Of a stretch of DNA of 64,000 bases, positions 53,056 to 61,715 are shown piece by piece. The notes beneath the pieces were generated by a model that saw nothing but the letters and a program-made list of their open reading frames with translations, was not told where the DNA came from and did no database searches. Numbering within the stretch: the stretch's first letter is position 1; every line of letters starts with the position of its first letter. This stretch comes from Clostridiales bacterium (GTDB lineage Bacteria; Bacillota; Clostridia; Saccharofermentanales; Saccharofermentanaceae). The DNA lies in assembly GCA_017513085.1 (NCBI GenBank), contig JAFWDK010000029.1, forward strand, positions 1-64,000. The letters are read 5' to 3'. A program made the translations under genes and the position numbers.

Positions 53056-54755
53056 GAAGAGACCCTCCCTGTTACCGGACTATTTTCGTCAATGACATGA
53101 ATGTCCGGGGAATACGTCTTGTCCGGATTGGACAGATAGGCTTGCGAGAAGGGGTTGGACGAAGAGTAATAGATCGTGTATTCGTCAGTAGAACCGACTT
53201 CATAGAATAAAGAGTAGACAGCTAAAGGTAAACGCTCAAAACTCTCTTTGGTGGTCAAAAGGCATACACCCAACGGATAGTCTTCTGCGGTCAAAAGTTC
53301 GGTGGAATCCGTGAATGTTTCTACGTAAGAAACATCTTCGGAAATGAGGTGGTAGGTGTGATCAGGATCCATGACGCGGAGAATACGGAAATCGACATCC
53401 GTTTCCTCGCCGTAGGCGTAGACCAGCTTGGTGCCTGTCGTACTTACGATCGAATCGATCTGCTCATACTTTCTTTCATTGAGACGATGGTGGAAAAGAG
53501 AGTAGTAGGAAAGTGCATTGGAAAAGAGAAAGGCAAGGATCAGAAGCGGGAGCCCGGCCTTCTTAAGAGTGGCCTTGCGTTCTGTAAAATGCACGCGCAG
53601 ATAATCACAGGAGAGAATAAAGAAAACGACCAGTACAGGGATCAGATAACGTGATTCTGTCAAAGAAGTACTGAGTCGGAGATCGGCGAAAAGAAAGATC
53701 AGAAGATCGACGAAGACCAGAAAGACCAAAGGCATGAGAGGAGCCTTGAAGTCTTTGTTTTTCAGTGCTTGCCGAATGGTCAGGATGGACGCGGCAAGGA
53801 AGAAAAGGGAGATGCAGAGCATGACGCCGAAGGCGATGCCCATCTTGCTCGCAACCGGAACTTCGCTTCGGAAGGGAAGCGCGGAAGTCAGGGCGAAGTA
53901 GGAACCGGCCACGCCGTGCAGGTTTTCGAAGAACTGTTCTGCGCTGACCCAGGTGATGCTCTCGGAGCGGCTTGCAAAATGCATGACATGTGAAGCAAAA
54001 AGTGTGCCGCAGAGTAAAGACGCGGTGAGCGCGTAGGTATATATGGATGAAGCGCTCTTCAGGACGGAAAGCTTGCGGCTTTGGATGGCGCATACGACAG
54101 CGTGCAGAAGAAAAGGTGTGACAATTAAGAGCAGAATGGAGATTCCTGCGCACATGCCCATGAGAAATGAAAGAAACAGAGAAACGGAGACCCCGAGCCA
54201 GGTGAAAGGCTTCTTCTCGTGGTTGAAAAGACGAAGATACGTAGTGGCGATCAGCGCGAGGAAGATCAGCCTGCTTGTGTAAGGACAGTAATTAATGCAA
54301 GTCATGGAAAAATAATCCAGTGCATTGTTAGTAGCGTAACTTGCGGCATAGGGAGTCAGAAGAAAAATGATTCCCAGGAAGACGAAAGTCTTGGTGAACT
54401 TCAATTCGCGAAGGAGTAAGGTGAAAGATCCGATCAGAATGAGAACGAACAGTATGTTGGCGATCCCGGTTGAAAGAAAAACATCCCGCGTCAGATAAGT
54501 AAGGAAGAAAGCGGGAATGACCGGGCTTGTCCAGCCATAGGTGCGCATATGCTCAAATCCGGAAGGAAACAGTGACTTCTGCTCCCACATCTTTCTGGTC
54601 AAGTAGTAGGAGGCGGAACTGTCGTACCCGGTGAGATGCCGCAACTGGGTAAGGTTCACGAAACAGATCATGAAAAACTGCAGAAGTATGATCCCCAGTA
54701 GCAGCCAGTCCAGACGGCTGAAACGGCGAAGTGATTTTTCCTTAAGAGCCGGCAT
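53052..54755 (-). CDS. polytopic membrane protein, possibly GT-C glycosyltransferase
   Basis: 567 residues with about 11-13 membrane helices over the first 420 residues and a soluble C-terminal part. The first outside loop has TGYDSSASYYLTRKMWEQ, placing an Asp where GT-C enzymes have their catalytic acid, and the general plan of many helices with a polar C-terminal domain also fits. No exact family motif is recognised, so this is a structural guess. GGAG precedes the ATG. It is the first gene of a two-gene operon with the Mbeg1-like hydrolase. Confidence 0.65.
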   Translation of the reverse strand: MPALKEKSLRRFSRLDWLLLGIILLQFFMICFVNLTQLRHLTGYDSSASYYLTRKMWEQKSLFPSGFEHMRTYGWTSPVIPAFFLTYLTRDVFLSTGIANILFVLILIGSFTLLLRELKFTKTFVFLGIIFLLTPYAASYATNNALDYFSMTCINYCPYTSRLIFLALIATTYLRLFNHEKKPFTWLGVSVSLFLSFLMGMCAGISILLLIVTPFLLHAVVCAIQSRKLSVLKSASSIYTYALTASLLCGTLFASHVMHFASRSESITWVSAEQFFENLHGVAGSYFALTSALPFRSEVPVASKMGIAFGVMLCISLFFLAASILTIRQALKNKDFKAPLMPLVFLVFVDLLIFLFADLRLSTSLTESRYLIPVLVVFFILSCDYLRVHFTERKATLKKAGLPLLILAFLFSNALSYYSLFHHRLNERKYEQIDSIVSTTGTKLVYAYGEETDVDFRILRVMDPDHTYHLISEDVSYVETFTDSTELLTAEDYPLGVCLLTTKESFERLPLAVYSLFYEVGSTDEYTIYYSSSNPFSQAYLSNPDKTYSPDIHVIDENSPVTGRVSS

Positions 54756-54958
54756 ACGATTCTCCGAAACAAAGTCAAAATAGTCTTAAAACTACTTGTC
54801 ATTATAATAGAAAAAGAAACAATAAGAAAGATTTTTCAATTCTTTCCTATCCGCTTCGTCTAAAACAAAGAAATTTTTCTCTGAATCGTGTAAAATAAAC
54901 TTGTTTGTTGAAGCAGAGCTTCAAAACGAGAACAAAAAAACGTTGGGGGAAATCATTA

Positions 54959-57034
54959 ATGCCTGTTACAGCTCCATTTGTATACGGAGTTCCCGTGTGT
55001 GCACTGTTATTCCTGTTTGCCATAATGGGCCGCTTTATCAGCAACCGTCAGCTTCCGATCCTGCAGAACCGTATGTTTTCTATAGGGATCTGGGTGGGAC
55101 TGGCCGATGTTGTGTTTCATATCCTTTCCGCACTGATCGTAAGCTATGCGGAATTGTTTCCCAAGGCGCTTTCGTATTCAGTATTGTCCGTGTTCTACCT
55201 TCTGGAACTTTTCTTTCCGTCCATGATGGTGCTTTATGTCTTTGCTTTGACACGTCAGTTGAAAAAGAGCAACATGGGAAACATCGCGTTGGCGATGCTT
55301 CCGAGCGCGATCTGCGCCTTGACGATCATTTTGAATCCGCTCATGCAAGGATTCTTCTATTTTTCCGGCAATACGTTCTATCTCGGACGTGCTTTTGGAT
55401 TTTTGCACCTGGTAGCGATCATAGACAGCGTGATGTGTATGCTCTATGTCGTCCTCAAGAGAGAGGAAGTGCCTTCCGGCGCAGTTCCGACGGTGCTCTG
55501 GATGACGCTTCTGACTTGCGCGTCCGTGGTGGCGAGAATGGTGAACATCAACTGGATGGCGAGCAGCATGGCGATCGCGCTGGCTCTTCTGCTCATGTAT
55601 TTCATCATTCAAAAGCCCGAAGAAAAGATCGATAACCTGACTGGCCTTTTGAATCTGGATGCCATGATCTCTTATGTGGATGAACTGGTCACGCGCGACT
55701 CGCACTATCGTGTACTGGTCGTTAAAGTGGAGAATGTCAGAAGGATCAACGCAATTTTCGGATATACGATAGGAAGCCTTACCCTGCAGAATGTTGCCGA
55801 CTTTTTGTCGACATTCTCGCCGGATCTTAAGGAGCGCAGCCGTCTTCGTAAAAACGCCGGGAAATATAATTATTCCGAGATGCCGAATCAGGTCGGCGAT
55901 GCCAGAAGACTGGAAAAGACGCTTCCGAAAGCCTGGGCGTTCCGCCTGATGAGCAATCAGTTCGCAATTGTCAGCACAGACGAGGAGACGTCCGAAACCA
56001 TCGCGAAATTTATACACCAGCGCTTCCAGCAACCGTGGGTCATCAGGGGACTGGAACTGCAGCTTATGGAAACCATGCTCGATCTGGGCAGGACCAGTTC
56101 TTTTTCCTCGGGAGAAGACCTCTATAAGGTCGTGGAACTGATGCTTCCGACAGTGCCTAAGGGAGATACGGTTACGATGAGCGAGTCCGTGCTGAGCCGT
56201 GTGGAGCGCCAGATCTCTATTGAAAGAGAACTGACAAAGGCTATTAAGGATGGAACACTGGAAGTAAACCTGCAACCGGTGTTTTCTGTGGAAGAGGGGA
56301 AATTCACCACAGCAGAGGCTCTGGTGCGCTTTACGCATCCGGAGTTCGGCATGGTGGAGCCGACCGAGTTTGTTCCGGTTGCGGAGAAGTACGGCCTGAT
56401 CGCTGCCATTGACGAGTTTGTCCTGAGAAGTGTCTGCGCGTTCCTGCGTGATTCGGATGCGGAAAAAGCACTTCAGCTTAAGTCTGTGAGCTTTAATGTG
56501 TCCATTACGGAGCTGGCTGCGTCGGCGTTCTCCAAGAAAGTGTGCGAGATCGTGGACGAATACAAGATCCCGCATGAGAAGATCATCTTCGATATCACGG
56601 AGTCGGCTACTACTACGTCATATCTGCTGATGGCGGAGAATATGCAGATCCTGTCGGATAAGGGATTCCGCTTTGCCTTGGACAATTTCGGCAGCGGTTT
56701 TACCAACGTTGTGAACCTGACATCGCTCCCGTTTTCTGCGGTGAAGATCGACCGTTGCATGCTTGTTGCGGCAGAAGAGTCATCCCGGGACAAGATCATT
56801 TTTGAAAATGCGATCGACGTATTCCGGAAGATGGATATGAAAACAGTGGTGCAGGGCGCTGAGAAGAAGAGCCAGACGGATCTCTGCATACGAAGCAGCG
56901 CGGACTATATTCAAGGTTTCTATTACGCCAGACCGATGAATTTTGCCGACTATAGCGCCTTTGTAAGACTACATAACCAGCAGGCGAAGAAGCGGGATCC
57001 CAGCCTGAACGATATCATCGTGGTACAGGACTAA
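54959..57034 (+). CDS. membrane protein with degenerate GGDEF and EAL domains
   Basis: About 691 residues. Seven or eight N-terminal membrane helices (to about residue 215), a GGDEF-like domain (about 225-380) with RLMSNQFAIV where GGDEF should be, and an EAL domain (about 420-670). The EAL domain keeps the Glu of AEALVRF, Asn of FNVSITEL and Lys of VKIDR, but the motif LEITE reads FDITE, DDFG reads LDNFG and EGVE reads QGAE, so three metal or catalytic acids are changed. It is almost certainly not an active phosphodiesterase. The ATG at 54959 has ggggga upstream; the frame is open from 54905. Confidence 0.85.
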   Translation: MPVTAPFVYGVPVCALLFLFAIMGRFISNRQLPILQNRMFSIGIWVGLADVVFHILSALIVSYAELFPKALSYSVLSVFYLLELFFPSMMVLYVFALTRQLKKSNMGNIALAMLPSAICALTIILNPLMQGFFYFSGNTFYLGRAFGFLHLVAIIDSVMCMLYVVLKREEVPSGAVPTVLWMTLLTCASVVARMVNINWMASSMAIALALLLMYFIIQKPEEKIDNLTGLLNLDAMISYVDELVTRDSHYRVLVVKVENVRRINAIFGYTIGSLTLQNVADFLSTFSPDLKERSRLRKNAGKYNYSEMPNQVGDARRLEKTLPKAWAFRLMSNQFAIVSTDEETSETIAKFIHQRFQQPWVIRGLELQLMETMLDLGRTSSFSSGEDLYKVVELMLPTVPKGDTVTMSESVLSRVERQISIERELTKAIKDGTLEVNLQPVFSVEEGKFTTAEALVRFTHPEFGMVEPTEFVPVAEKYGLIAAIDEFVLRSVCAFLRDSDAEKALQLKSVSFNVSITELAASAFSKKVCEIVDEYKIPHEKIIFDITESATTTSYLLMAENMQILSDKGFRFALDNFGSGFTNVVNLTSLPFSAVKIDRCMLVAAEESSRDKIIFENAIDVFRKMDMKTVVQGAEKKSQTDLCIRSSADYIQGFYYARPMNFADYSAFVRLHNQQAKKRDPSLNDIIVVQD

Positions 57035-57050
57035 TACAGAAAACATAAGA

Positions 57051-57084
57051 AAAGGACTCCGGATTCCGGAGTCCTTCTCTTTTT
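57051..57084. terminator. hairpin terminator between the EAL gene and aquaporin gene
   Basis: aaaggactccgg pairs with ccggagtccttt-like sequence (a perfect 11-base stem around gatt), then tctcttttt. It lies between convergent genes. Confidence 0.85.
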
Positions 57085-57114
57085 ATGGATTTGGCATGGC
57101 AGAAGATTGTCTGA

Positions 57115-57810
57115 TTATTTCTTTGCCGCATCTTTCTTTTCTTCGGTCTTCTTTACCGGATCCAGGAAACGATAAAGGAGAGCTGCTACAGCTGAACCAA
57201 GAAGCGGTGCCACGATAAAGATCCAGAGCTCTGTTGCTGCTTTGCCGCCGGCGATGAGAGCAGGTCCGATGCTTCTTGCCGGGTTAACAGATGTGCCGGT
57301 AAAGCCGATGCCGAGAATGTGGACAAGAACCAGTGTCAAACCGATGACCAGTCCTGCAACGGAACTGTTCTCAGTCTTGGATGTTACACCCAGAATAGCG
57401 ATGACAAATACGAATGTCAGGATCACTTCGATCGCGATCGAGAGCGCAACGTTGTTGTTGTAGATCGCATTGGCGCCCAGACCGGAATCCACGCCTACAA
57501 AAGCACCCAGCAGAAGTGCGCCGAGAACAGCACCGACTGTCTGAGAGCATACATAGAAGAGGAAATCCTTCAAAGTGAGTTTTCCGTTGATCAGCATAGC
57601 CAGAGAAACGGCTGGGTTGATATGACAGCCGGAAACGTTACCGATCGAATATGCCATCGCAACAATAACGAGACCAAAAGCAAGTGCTGTCAGAATGTAT
57701 CCGGAACCGATCGCCGCATCGCACCCTACAACGCAGGCTGTACCACAACCGAAGAATACCAGTACAAAAGTACCGATCAATTCGGCTACATATTTTCTTA
57801 AAGATTCCAT
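57115..57810 (-). CDS. aquaporin (MIP family), AqpZ-like
   Basis: A 231-residue channel with six membrane helices and both NPA boxes: GCHINPAVSLAM and TGTSVNPARSIGPAL. The short loops and length match the water-selective AqpZ group more than GlpF (about 280 residues), with the conserved Arg after the second NPA. The start has GGAGG. It stands alone, divergent from the metallo-hydrolase gene. Glycerol permeation cannot be excluded, and glpK at 22961 has no other visible facilitator. Confidence 0.9.
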   Translation of the reverse strand: MESLRKYVAELIGTFVLVFFGCGTACVVGCDAAIGSGYILTALAFGLVIVAMAYSIGNVSGCHINPAVSLAMLINGKLTLKDFLFYVCSQTVGAVLGALLLGAFVGVDSGLGANAIYNNNVALSIAIEVILTFVFVIAILGVTSKTENSSVAGLVIGLTLVLVHILGIGFTGTSVNPARSIGPALIAGGKAATELWIFIVAPLLGSAVAALLYRFLDPVKKTEEKKDAAKK

Positions 57811-57882
57811 GATAATACCTCCTTCAAGAATAATCTATTTACCTATGATATAAGCATAGCATGAATGCAAAGGACACTTTCG

Positions 57883-57891
57883 TGATATAAT
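57883..57891 (+). promoter_or_regulatory. extended -10 promoter of the metallo-hydrolase gene
   Basis: TG-a-TATAAT, 38 bases before the ATG; no clear -35. Confidence 0.5.
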
Positions 57892-57928
57892 CAAACTGTA
57901 AAAGAATTATAAAGAGAGGGAAAGAAAT

Positions 57929-58576
57929 ATGACTGATCCTATTACAATTAATGCACATAGCAGCATCCGCCTTGCTCTGGGGGAAGTTTTATACTTCGAT
58001 CCTTTTCATATTCAAAAAGAAACCAAGGATGCCGATATCATCTTTGTTACGCATGATCATTATGACCATTTTTCCCCGGAAGATATCGAGAAGATCCTGA
58101 AAGAGGATACTGTATTTGTTGCGCCACAGTCTACCGTTGCACTGATCGAAACCAGGTTCTCCTGGCCGAAAGACCAGATCGTAACTGTCAAGCCCGGCTC
58201 GAAAGTTGTGGTCAAAGGGCTTCCTGTGGAGGCAGTCGCCGCTTATAACCCGAACAAGCATTTCCATCCGAAGAAGGAAGGCTGGGTAGGTTATGTGGTG
58301 ACAGTGGAAGGTGTCCGCTACTATGTATGTGGCGATATGGACAGCAACAAAGAGGGAAGACAGGTTTCTTGCGATGTGCTTCTCGTTCCGTGTGGCGGTA
58401 CTTATACGATGGATGTACAAGAAGCCGCTGAATTTACCGGCGTGCTGGCACCGAAGTTTGCTATCCCGACACATTACGGCGATATCGTGGGCGATCTTTC
58501 GAACGGCAGTGCTTTTGCAGAAGCAGTGAAGAAGACATCACCGGACACGAAGGTGGTCATCAAGATCGAGCCGTGA
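57929..58576 (+). CDS. metallo-beta-lactamase-fold hydrolase (UlaG/UPF0173-like)
   Basis: A 215-residue MBL-fold protein. The zinc motif THDHYDHFSPEDI (HxHxDH variant HDHYDH) and the later Asp in CGDMDSNKEG and His in IPTHYGDIVGD give the di-metal site. Such short members resemble the UPF0173 and UlaG group of putative lactonases or phosphodiesterases; the substrate is not known. Start at 57929 with AGAGAGGGAAAG upstream. The MATE gene follows after 84 bases. Confidence 0.82.
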   Translation: MTDPITINAHSSIRLALGEVLYFDPFHIQKETKDADIIFVTHDHYDHFSPEDIEKILKEDTVFVAPQSTVALIETRFSWPKDQIVTVKPGSKVVVKGLPVEAVAAYNPNKHFHPKKEGWVGYVVTVEGVRYYVCGDMDSNKEGRQVSCDVLLVPCGGTYTMDVQEAAEFTGVLAPKFAIPTHYGDIVGDLSNGSAFAEAVKKTSPDTKVVIKIEP

Positions 58577-58660
58577 GGCTCCATTTTCCCGTCGGATGTA
58601 GAGCCAAACAAAAAACAAATCTTTAAGAAAGCATGCGCAGGAGAAGTCTGCGCGAAAGAT

Positions 58661-60040
58661 ATGAGAAACGAAACGACTTTCCCGGATCTCGATAACCGGA
58701 AGGCTTTTTATCGCGCCCTTCTGGTCATCGTGTTGCCGATTATTTTCCAATATTTCATGTCGTCACTGGTCACAGCTTCCGATGCTTTTATGCTCGGATT
58801 TCTGGACCAGGCGTCATTGTCTGCCGTCTCGCTCGCGGGACAGGTGGCTTTTGTGTTTTATCTGTTTGTGAATACATTTATTACCGGTGCGACCGTCATC
58901 GGCGCGCAATACTGGGGCAAAAAGGATTTTGTGGCGATGGAGGATATCGTGGGCATCACGATGCGGTACTCCATTCTTATCGGACTTGCTTTTACCCTGG
59001 CTGCGGAATTCTTCCCGGATTATCTGATGCGCGTGTTCACGAACGACACGGCGATGATTGCCGGAGGAGTGAAATACCTCCGCGTGGTGGCGCTTTCCTA
59101 TTTCTTTATGAGCTATGCCGACCCGTATCTTTGCATTATGAAGATCTGTGAGAGAACAACGCTGAGCTCGGCGATCTCGTCGATCGGCGTCGTGATCAAC
59201 ATTCTGCTCAATGCACTATTTATCTTTGGTCTGGGTCCTTGTCCCAAGATGGGCATCGAGGGCGCAGCGCTTGCAACAGTGATCTCCCGTGCGCTCGAGT
59301 GCGTGATGGTGGCCGTTGCCGTAAAAAAGACAGATGTTACACCGCTTCGGATCAAGAAACTCTTGCGTGTCGCCAAGAAGTTTATCCATAAGGATTTCTG
59401 GAAGTATTCCATTCCGATCCTGATCAATCAGTTCGGCTGGGGCGGCGGTGTGACGATGTATTCCGTTATCATGGGGCACCTCGGAAACGATGCAACGGCG
59501 GCGAACTCGATCGCCGGGATCGTGAGAAACATGATCGCGAGTGTCTGCTGGGCGATGGCAACCGCGGCCGGCATCATTATCGGAAAGATGCTCGGTGCGG
59601 GAGAACTGGAGAAGGCGAAGCGCTGTGGCGGCCGGTTTGTAAGACTGTCGCTGGCCATCGGGTTCGGATGCGGACTGATCATCTTAGGACTTACGCCGCT
59701 GGCACTTCTGATTCCGACCGATATGACAGAAGTTGCCCACGGATACATGAAGTGGATGCTTCTCATGGGTGCGTATTACATCATAGGAAACTCGCTGAAT
59801 TCCACAGTTATCGGTGGTATTTTCCCGGCAGGCGGGGATACTAAGTTCGGCATGATCTGTGATTGCGTGACGCTGTGGTGTGTCGTGGTCCCGCTGGGCC
59901 TTCTGGCGGCTTTTGTCTGGAAACTGCCTGTTGTGGCGGTGGCGGCGATCCTTACCCTGGACGAATTTGTGAAGATCCCTACGGTGTATATCCATTATAA
60001 GAAATATAAATGGGTGAAAAATATTACCCGGGATGAGTAA
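58661..60040 (+). CDS. MATE-family efflux transporter
   Basis: 459 residues with 12 predicted membrane helices, the standard MATE length. Signatures: ASDAFMLGFLDQASLSAVSL, NTFITGATVIGAQYWGKKD and the mirrored ATAAGIIIGKMLGAGELEKA in the second half. MATE proteins export cationic drugs or metabolites with Na+ or H+. No adjacent regulator, so the substrate is unknown. The ribosome site before the ATG is weak. A weak AT-rich stem (60081-60106) lies shortly after the stop. Confidence 0.88.
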   Translation: MRNETTFPDLDNRKAFYRALLVIVLPIIFQYFMSSLVTASDAFMLGFLDQASLSAVSLAGQVAFVFYLFVNTFITGATVIGAQYWGKKDFVAMEDIVGITMRYSILIGLAFTLAAEFFPDYLMRVFTNDTAMIAGGVKYLRVVALSYFFMSYADPYLCIMKICERTTLSSAISSIGVVINILLNALFIFGLGPCPKMGIEGAALATVISRALECVMVAVAVKKTDVTPLRIKKLLRVAKKFIHKDFWKYSIPILINQFGWGGGVTMYSVIMGHLGNDATAANSIAGIVRNMIASVCWAMATAAGIIIGKMLGAGELEKAKRCGGRFVRLSLAIGFGCGLIILGLTPLALLIPTDMTEVAHGYMKWMLLMGAYYIIGNSLNSTVIGGIFPAGGDTKFGMICDCVTLWCVVVPLGLLAAFVWKLPVVAVAAILTLDEFVKIPTVYIHYKKYKWVKNITRDE

Positions 60041-60161
60041 AGAAAGAGCAGAAAGCCAAGCTCGGAAGCCGTAATGATTTCTAATGAAAATCATTTAGAA
60101 CATTTTTGCAGGATTTAAGAAGAAAAACGTCACTTTTTCCTCTTTTCGCTTTGAAATTTGA

Positions 60162-60190
60162 TTGTAATAAACCCGATTCTGTTGTAGAAT
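60162..60190 (+). promoter_or_regulatory. probable promoter of gap
   Basis: TTGTAA (60162-60167), 17 bases, TAGAAT (60185-60190). The leader is about 65 bases and includes the short hairpin tcccc...gggga (60226-60241) just before the ribosome site aggagga. Confidence 0.6.
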
Positions 60191-60261
60191 CTTATCGGTG
60201 CTTTTTTGCACGATCTCATTAATAATCCCCGAATGAGGGGAAAATATAGGAGGATTTTAAC

Positions 60262-61296
60262 ATGGCAGTTAAAGTTGCAATCAATGGTTTTGGTCGTATC
60301 GGCCGTCTTGCTTTCCGTCAGATGTTTGGCGCAGAGGGTTATGAGATTGTTGCTATCAACGATCTGACAAAGCCTTCCATGCTCGCTCATCTTCTCAAGT
60401 ACGATACAGCTCAGGGTGGTTACTGTGGCGTTATCGGTGAGAACAAGCACACAGTTTCTGCAGACGACGAAGCTAACACAATTACAGTAGATGGTAAGAC
60501 ACTGAAGATCTACGCTGAGAAGGACGCTGTAAATTGCCCTTGGGGTGAGCTCGGTGTTGACGTAGTTCTCGAGTGCACAGGTTTCTATACATCTAAGGAA
60601 AAGTCTCAGGCTCACATTACTGCAGGCGCTAAGAAGGTTGTTATTTCCGCTCCGGCTGGTAACGATCTCCCGACAATCGTATTCAATGTTAACCACACAA
60701 CATTGACAAAAGATGACAAGATCATCTCCGCTGCTTCCTGCACAACAAACTGCCTGGCTCCTATGACAAAGGCTCTCAATGATTACGCTGCTATCCAGAG
60801 CGGTATCATGACAACTGTTCACGCTTACACAGGTGACCAGATGATCCTCGACGGCCCGCACAGAAAGGGTGACCTCCAGAGAGCCCGTGCTGGTGCTGCT
60901 AACATCGTTCCGAACTCCACAGGTGCTGCTAAGGCTATCGGCCTGGTAATTCCGGAGCTCAACGGTAAGCTCATCGGTGCTGCTCAGCGTGTTCCGACTC
61001 CGACAGGTTCCACAACAATTCTCCACGCTGTTGTTAAGGGTGAAGTTACAGTTGATGGTATCAACGCTGCTATGAAGGCTGCTGCTAACGAGTCCTTCGG
61101 TTACACAGAAGAGAAGCTCGTTTCTTCTGACATCATCGGTATGAGATTTGGTTCTCTCTTCGATGCTAACCAGACAATGGTTTCCAAGATGGATGATGGC
61201 AACTCCCTCGTACAGGTTGTTTCCTGGTATGACAACGAGAACTCCTACACATCTCAGATGGTTCGTACAATCAAGTACTTCGCTGAGCTCGGCTAA
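60262..61296 (+). CDS. gap: glyceraldehyde-3-phosphate dehydrogenase, type I
   Basis: 344 residues, NAD-dependent glycolytic enzyme. NAD motif [15 protein letters not shown] (residues 8-22) with Asp in AINDLTKP favouring NAD over NADP. The active-site Cys160 is in [13 protein letters not shown], followed by [10 protein letters not shown] and the C-terminal [10 protein letters not shown]. Slightly longer than the usual 335. Codon use is far more biased than in the neighbours (Thr almost only aca, Ala mostly gct), as expected of a highly expressed gene. Ends at a strong terminator. No pgk or tpi is adjacent. Confidence 0.95.
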   Translation: MAVKVAINGFGRIGRLAFRQMFGAEGYEIVAINDLTKPSMLAHLLKYDTAQGGYCGVIGENKHTVSADDEANTITVDGKTLKIYAEKDAVNCPWGELGVDVVLECTGFYTSKEKSQAHITAGAKKVVISAPAGNDLPTIVFNVNHTTLTKDDKIISAASCTTNCLAPMTKALNDYAAIQSGIMTTVHAYTGDQMILDGPHRKGDLQRARAGAANIVPNSTGAAKAIGLVIPELNGKLIGAAQRVPTPTGSTTILHAVVKGEVTVDGINAAMKAAANESFGYTEEKLVSSDIIGMRFGSLFDANQTMVSKMDDGNSLVQVVSWYDNENSYTSQMVRTIKYFAELG

Positions 61297-61320
61297 TCCG
61301 AACGTTAGAGTTATAAAGTT

Positions 61321-61356
61321 AAAAAGACCGTTCCGAAAGGAACGGTCTTTTTCTTT
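61321..61356. terminator. strong hairpin terminator after gap
   Basis: aaaagaccgttcc pairs perfectly with ggaacggtctttt around a tetraloop; T-run on both strands, so bidirectional between convergent genes. Confidence 0.9.
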
Positions 61357-61380
61357 TGCTTTAAAACTTGAAGTAGGTTT

Positions 61381-61710
61381 TTACATGTTGCCTTGTCTTT
61401 TTTCATTGGTAAGGCGGGTCACTGCAGAAGCATCCGTGTTCAGTGCTCCGACTCTGTATTTTCTATAATCCTCGCTTTGAACGATCAGGCTCAATTGCGC
61501 ATCCACATATTCAGGCATCTTCAAGGCATCAAAAGGACTTTTGCTTTCCTGAGATGTGAACATGATCTGTGTAGATATAGAGTCATCCTGAGCCCGGCTG
61601 TCGCCGATGTTGTTGGAATAATTCAGAATGCCGGCCATCAACAGAAAGGCAAGTCCGGTCCCTATCGATATTCCGCCGACGATGGCAAAGAATAATGCTA
61701 ATCCATCCAT
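61381..61710 (-). CDS. small single-pass membrane protein, unknown
   Basis: 109 residues. An N-terminal membrane helix (about residues 2-28, DGLALFFAIVGGISIGTGLA) is followed by a polar part (QIMFTSQESKSPFDALKMPE). No family recognised. The ATG at 61710 has AGGAG eight bases upstream, inside the end of the zinc-ribbon gene before it; a GTG at 61719 is too close to it. It is cotranscribed with and coupled to the zinc-ribbon gene, so the two may work together. Confidence 0.65.
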   Translation of the reverse strand: MDGLALFFAIVGGISIGTGLAFLLMAGILNYSNNIGDSRAQDDSISTQIMFTSQESKSPFDALKMPEYVDAQLSLIVQSEDYRKYRVGALNTDASAVTRLTNEKRQGNM

Positions 61711-61715
61711 AGTTA

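Noticed and set aside
54756..54958. c-di-GMP riboswitch in the leader of a GGDEF/EAL gene
   Set aside because: I looked here and before the other c-di-GMP and metabolic genes for the conserved GEMM loops and saw none.
60130..61026. 298-codon open frame antisense to gap
   Set aside because: Same reason: by-product of strong codon bias in gap; the translation is Cys/Ser/Asn-rich and unlike a protein.
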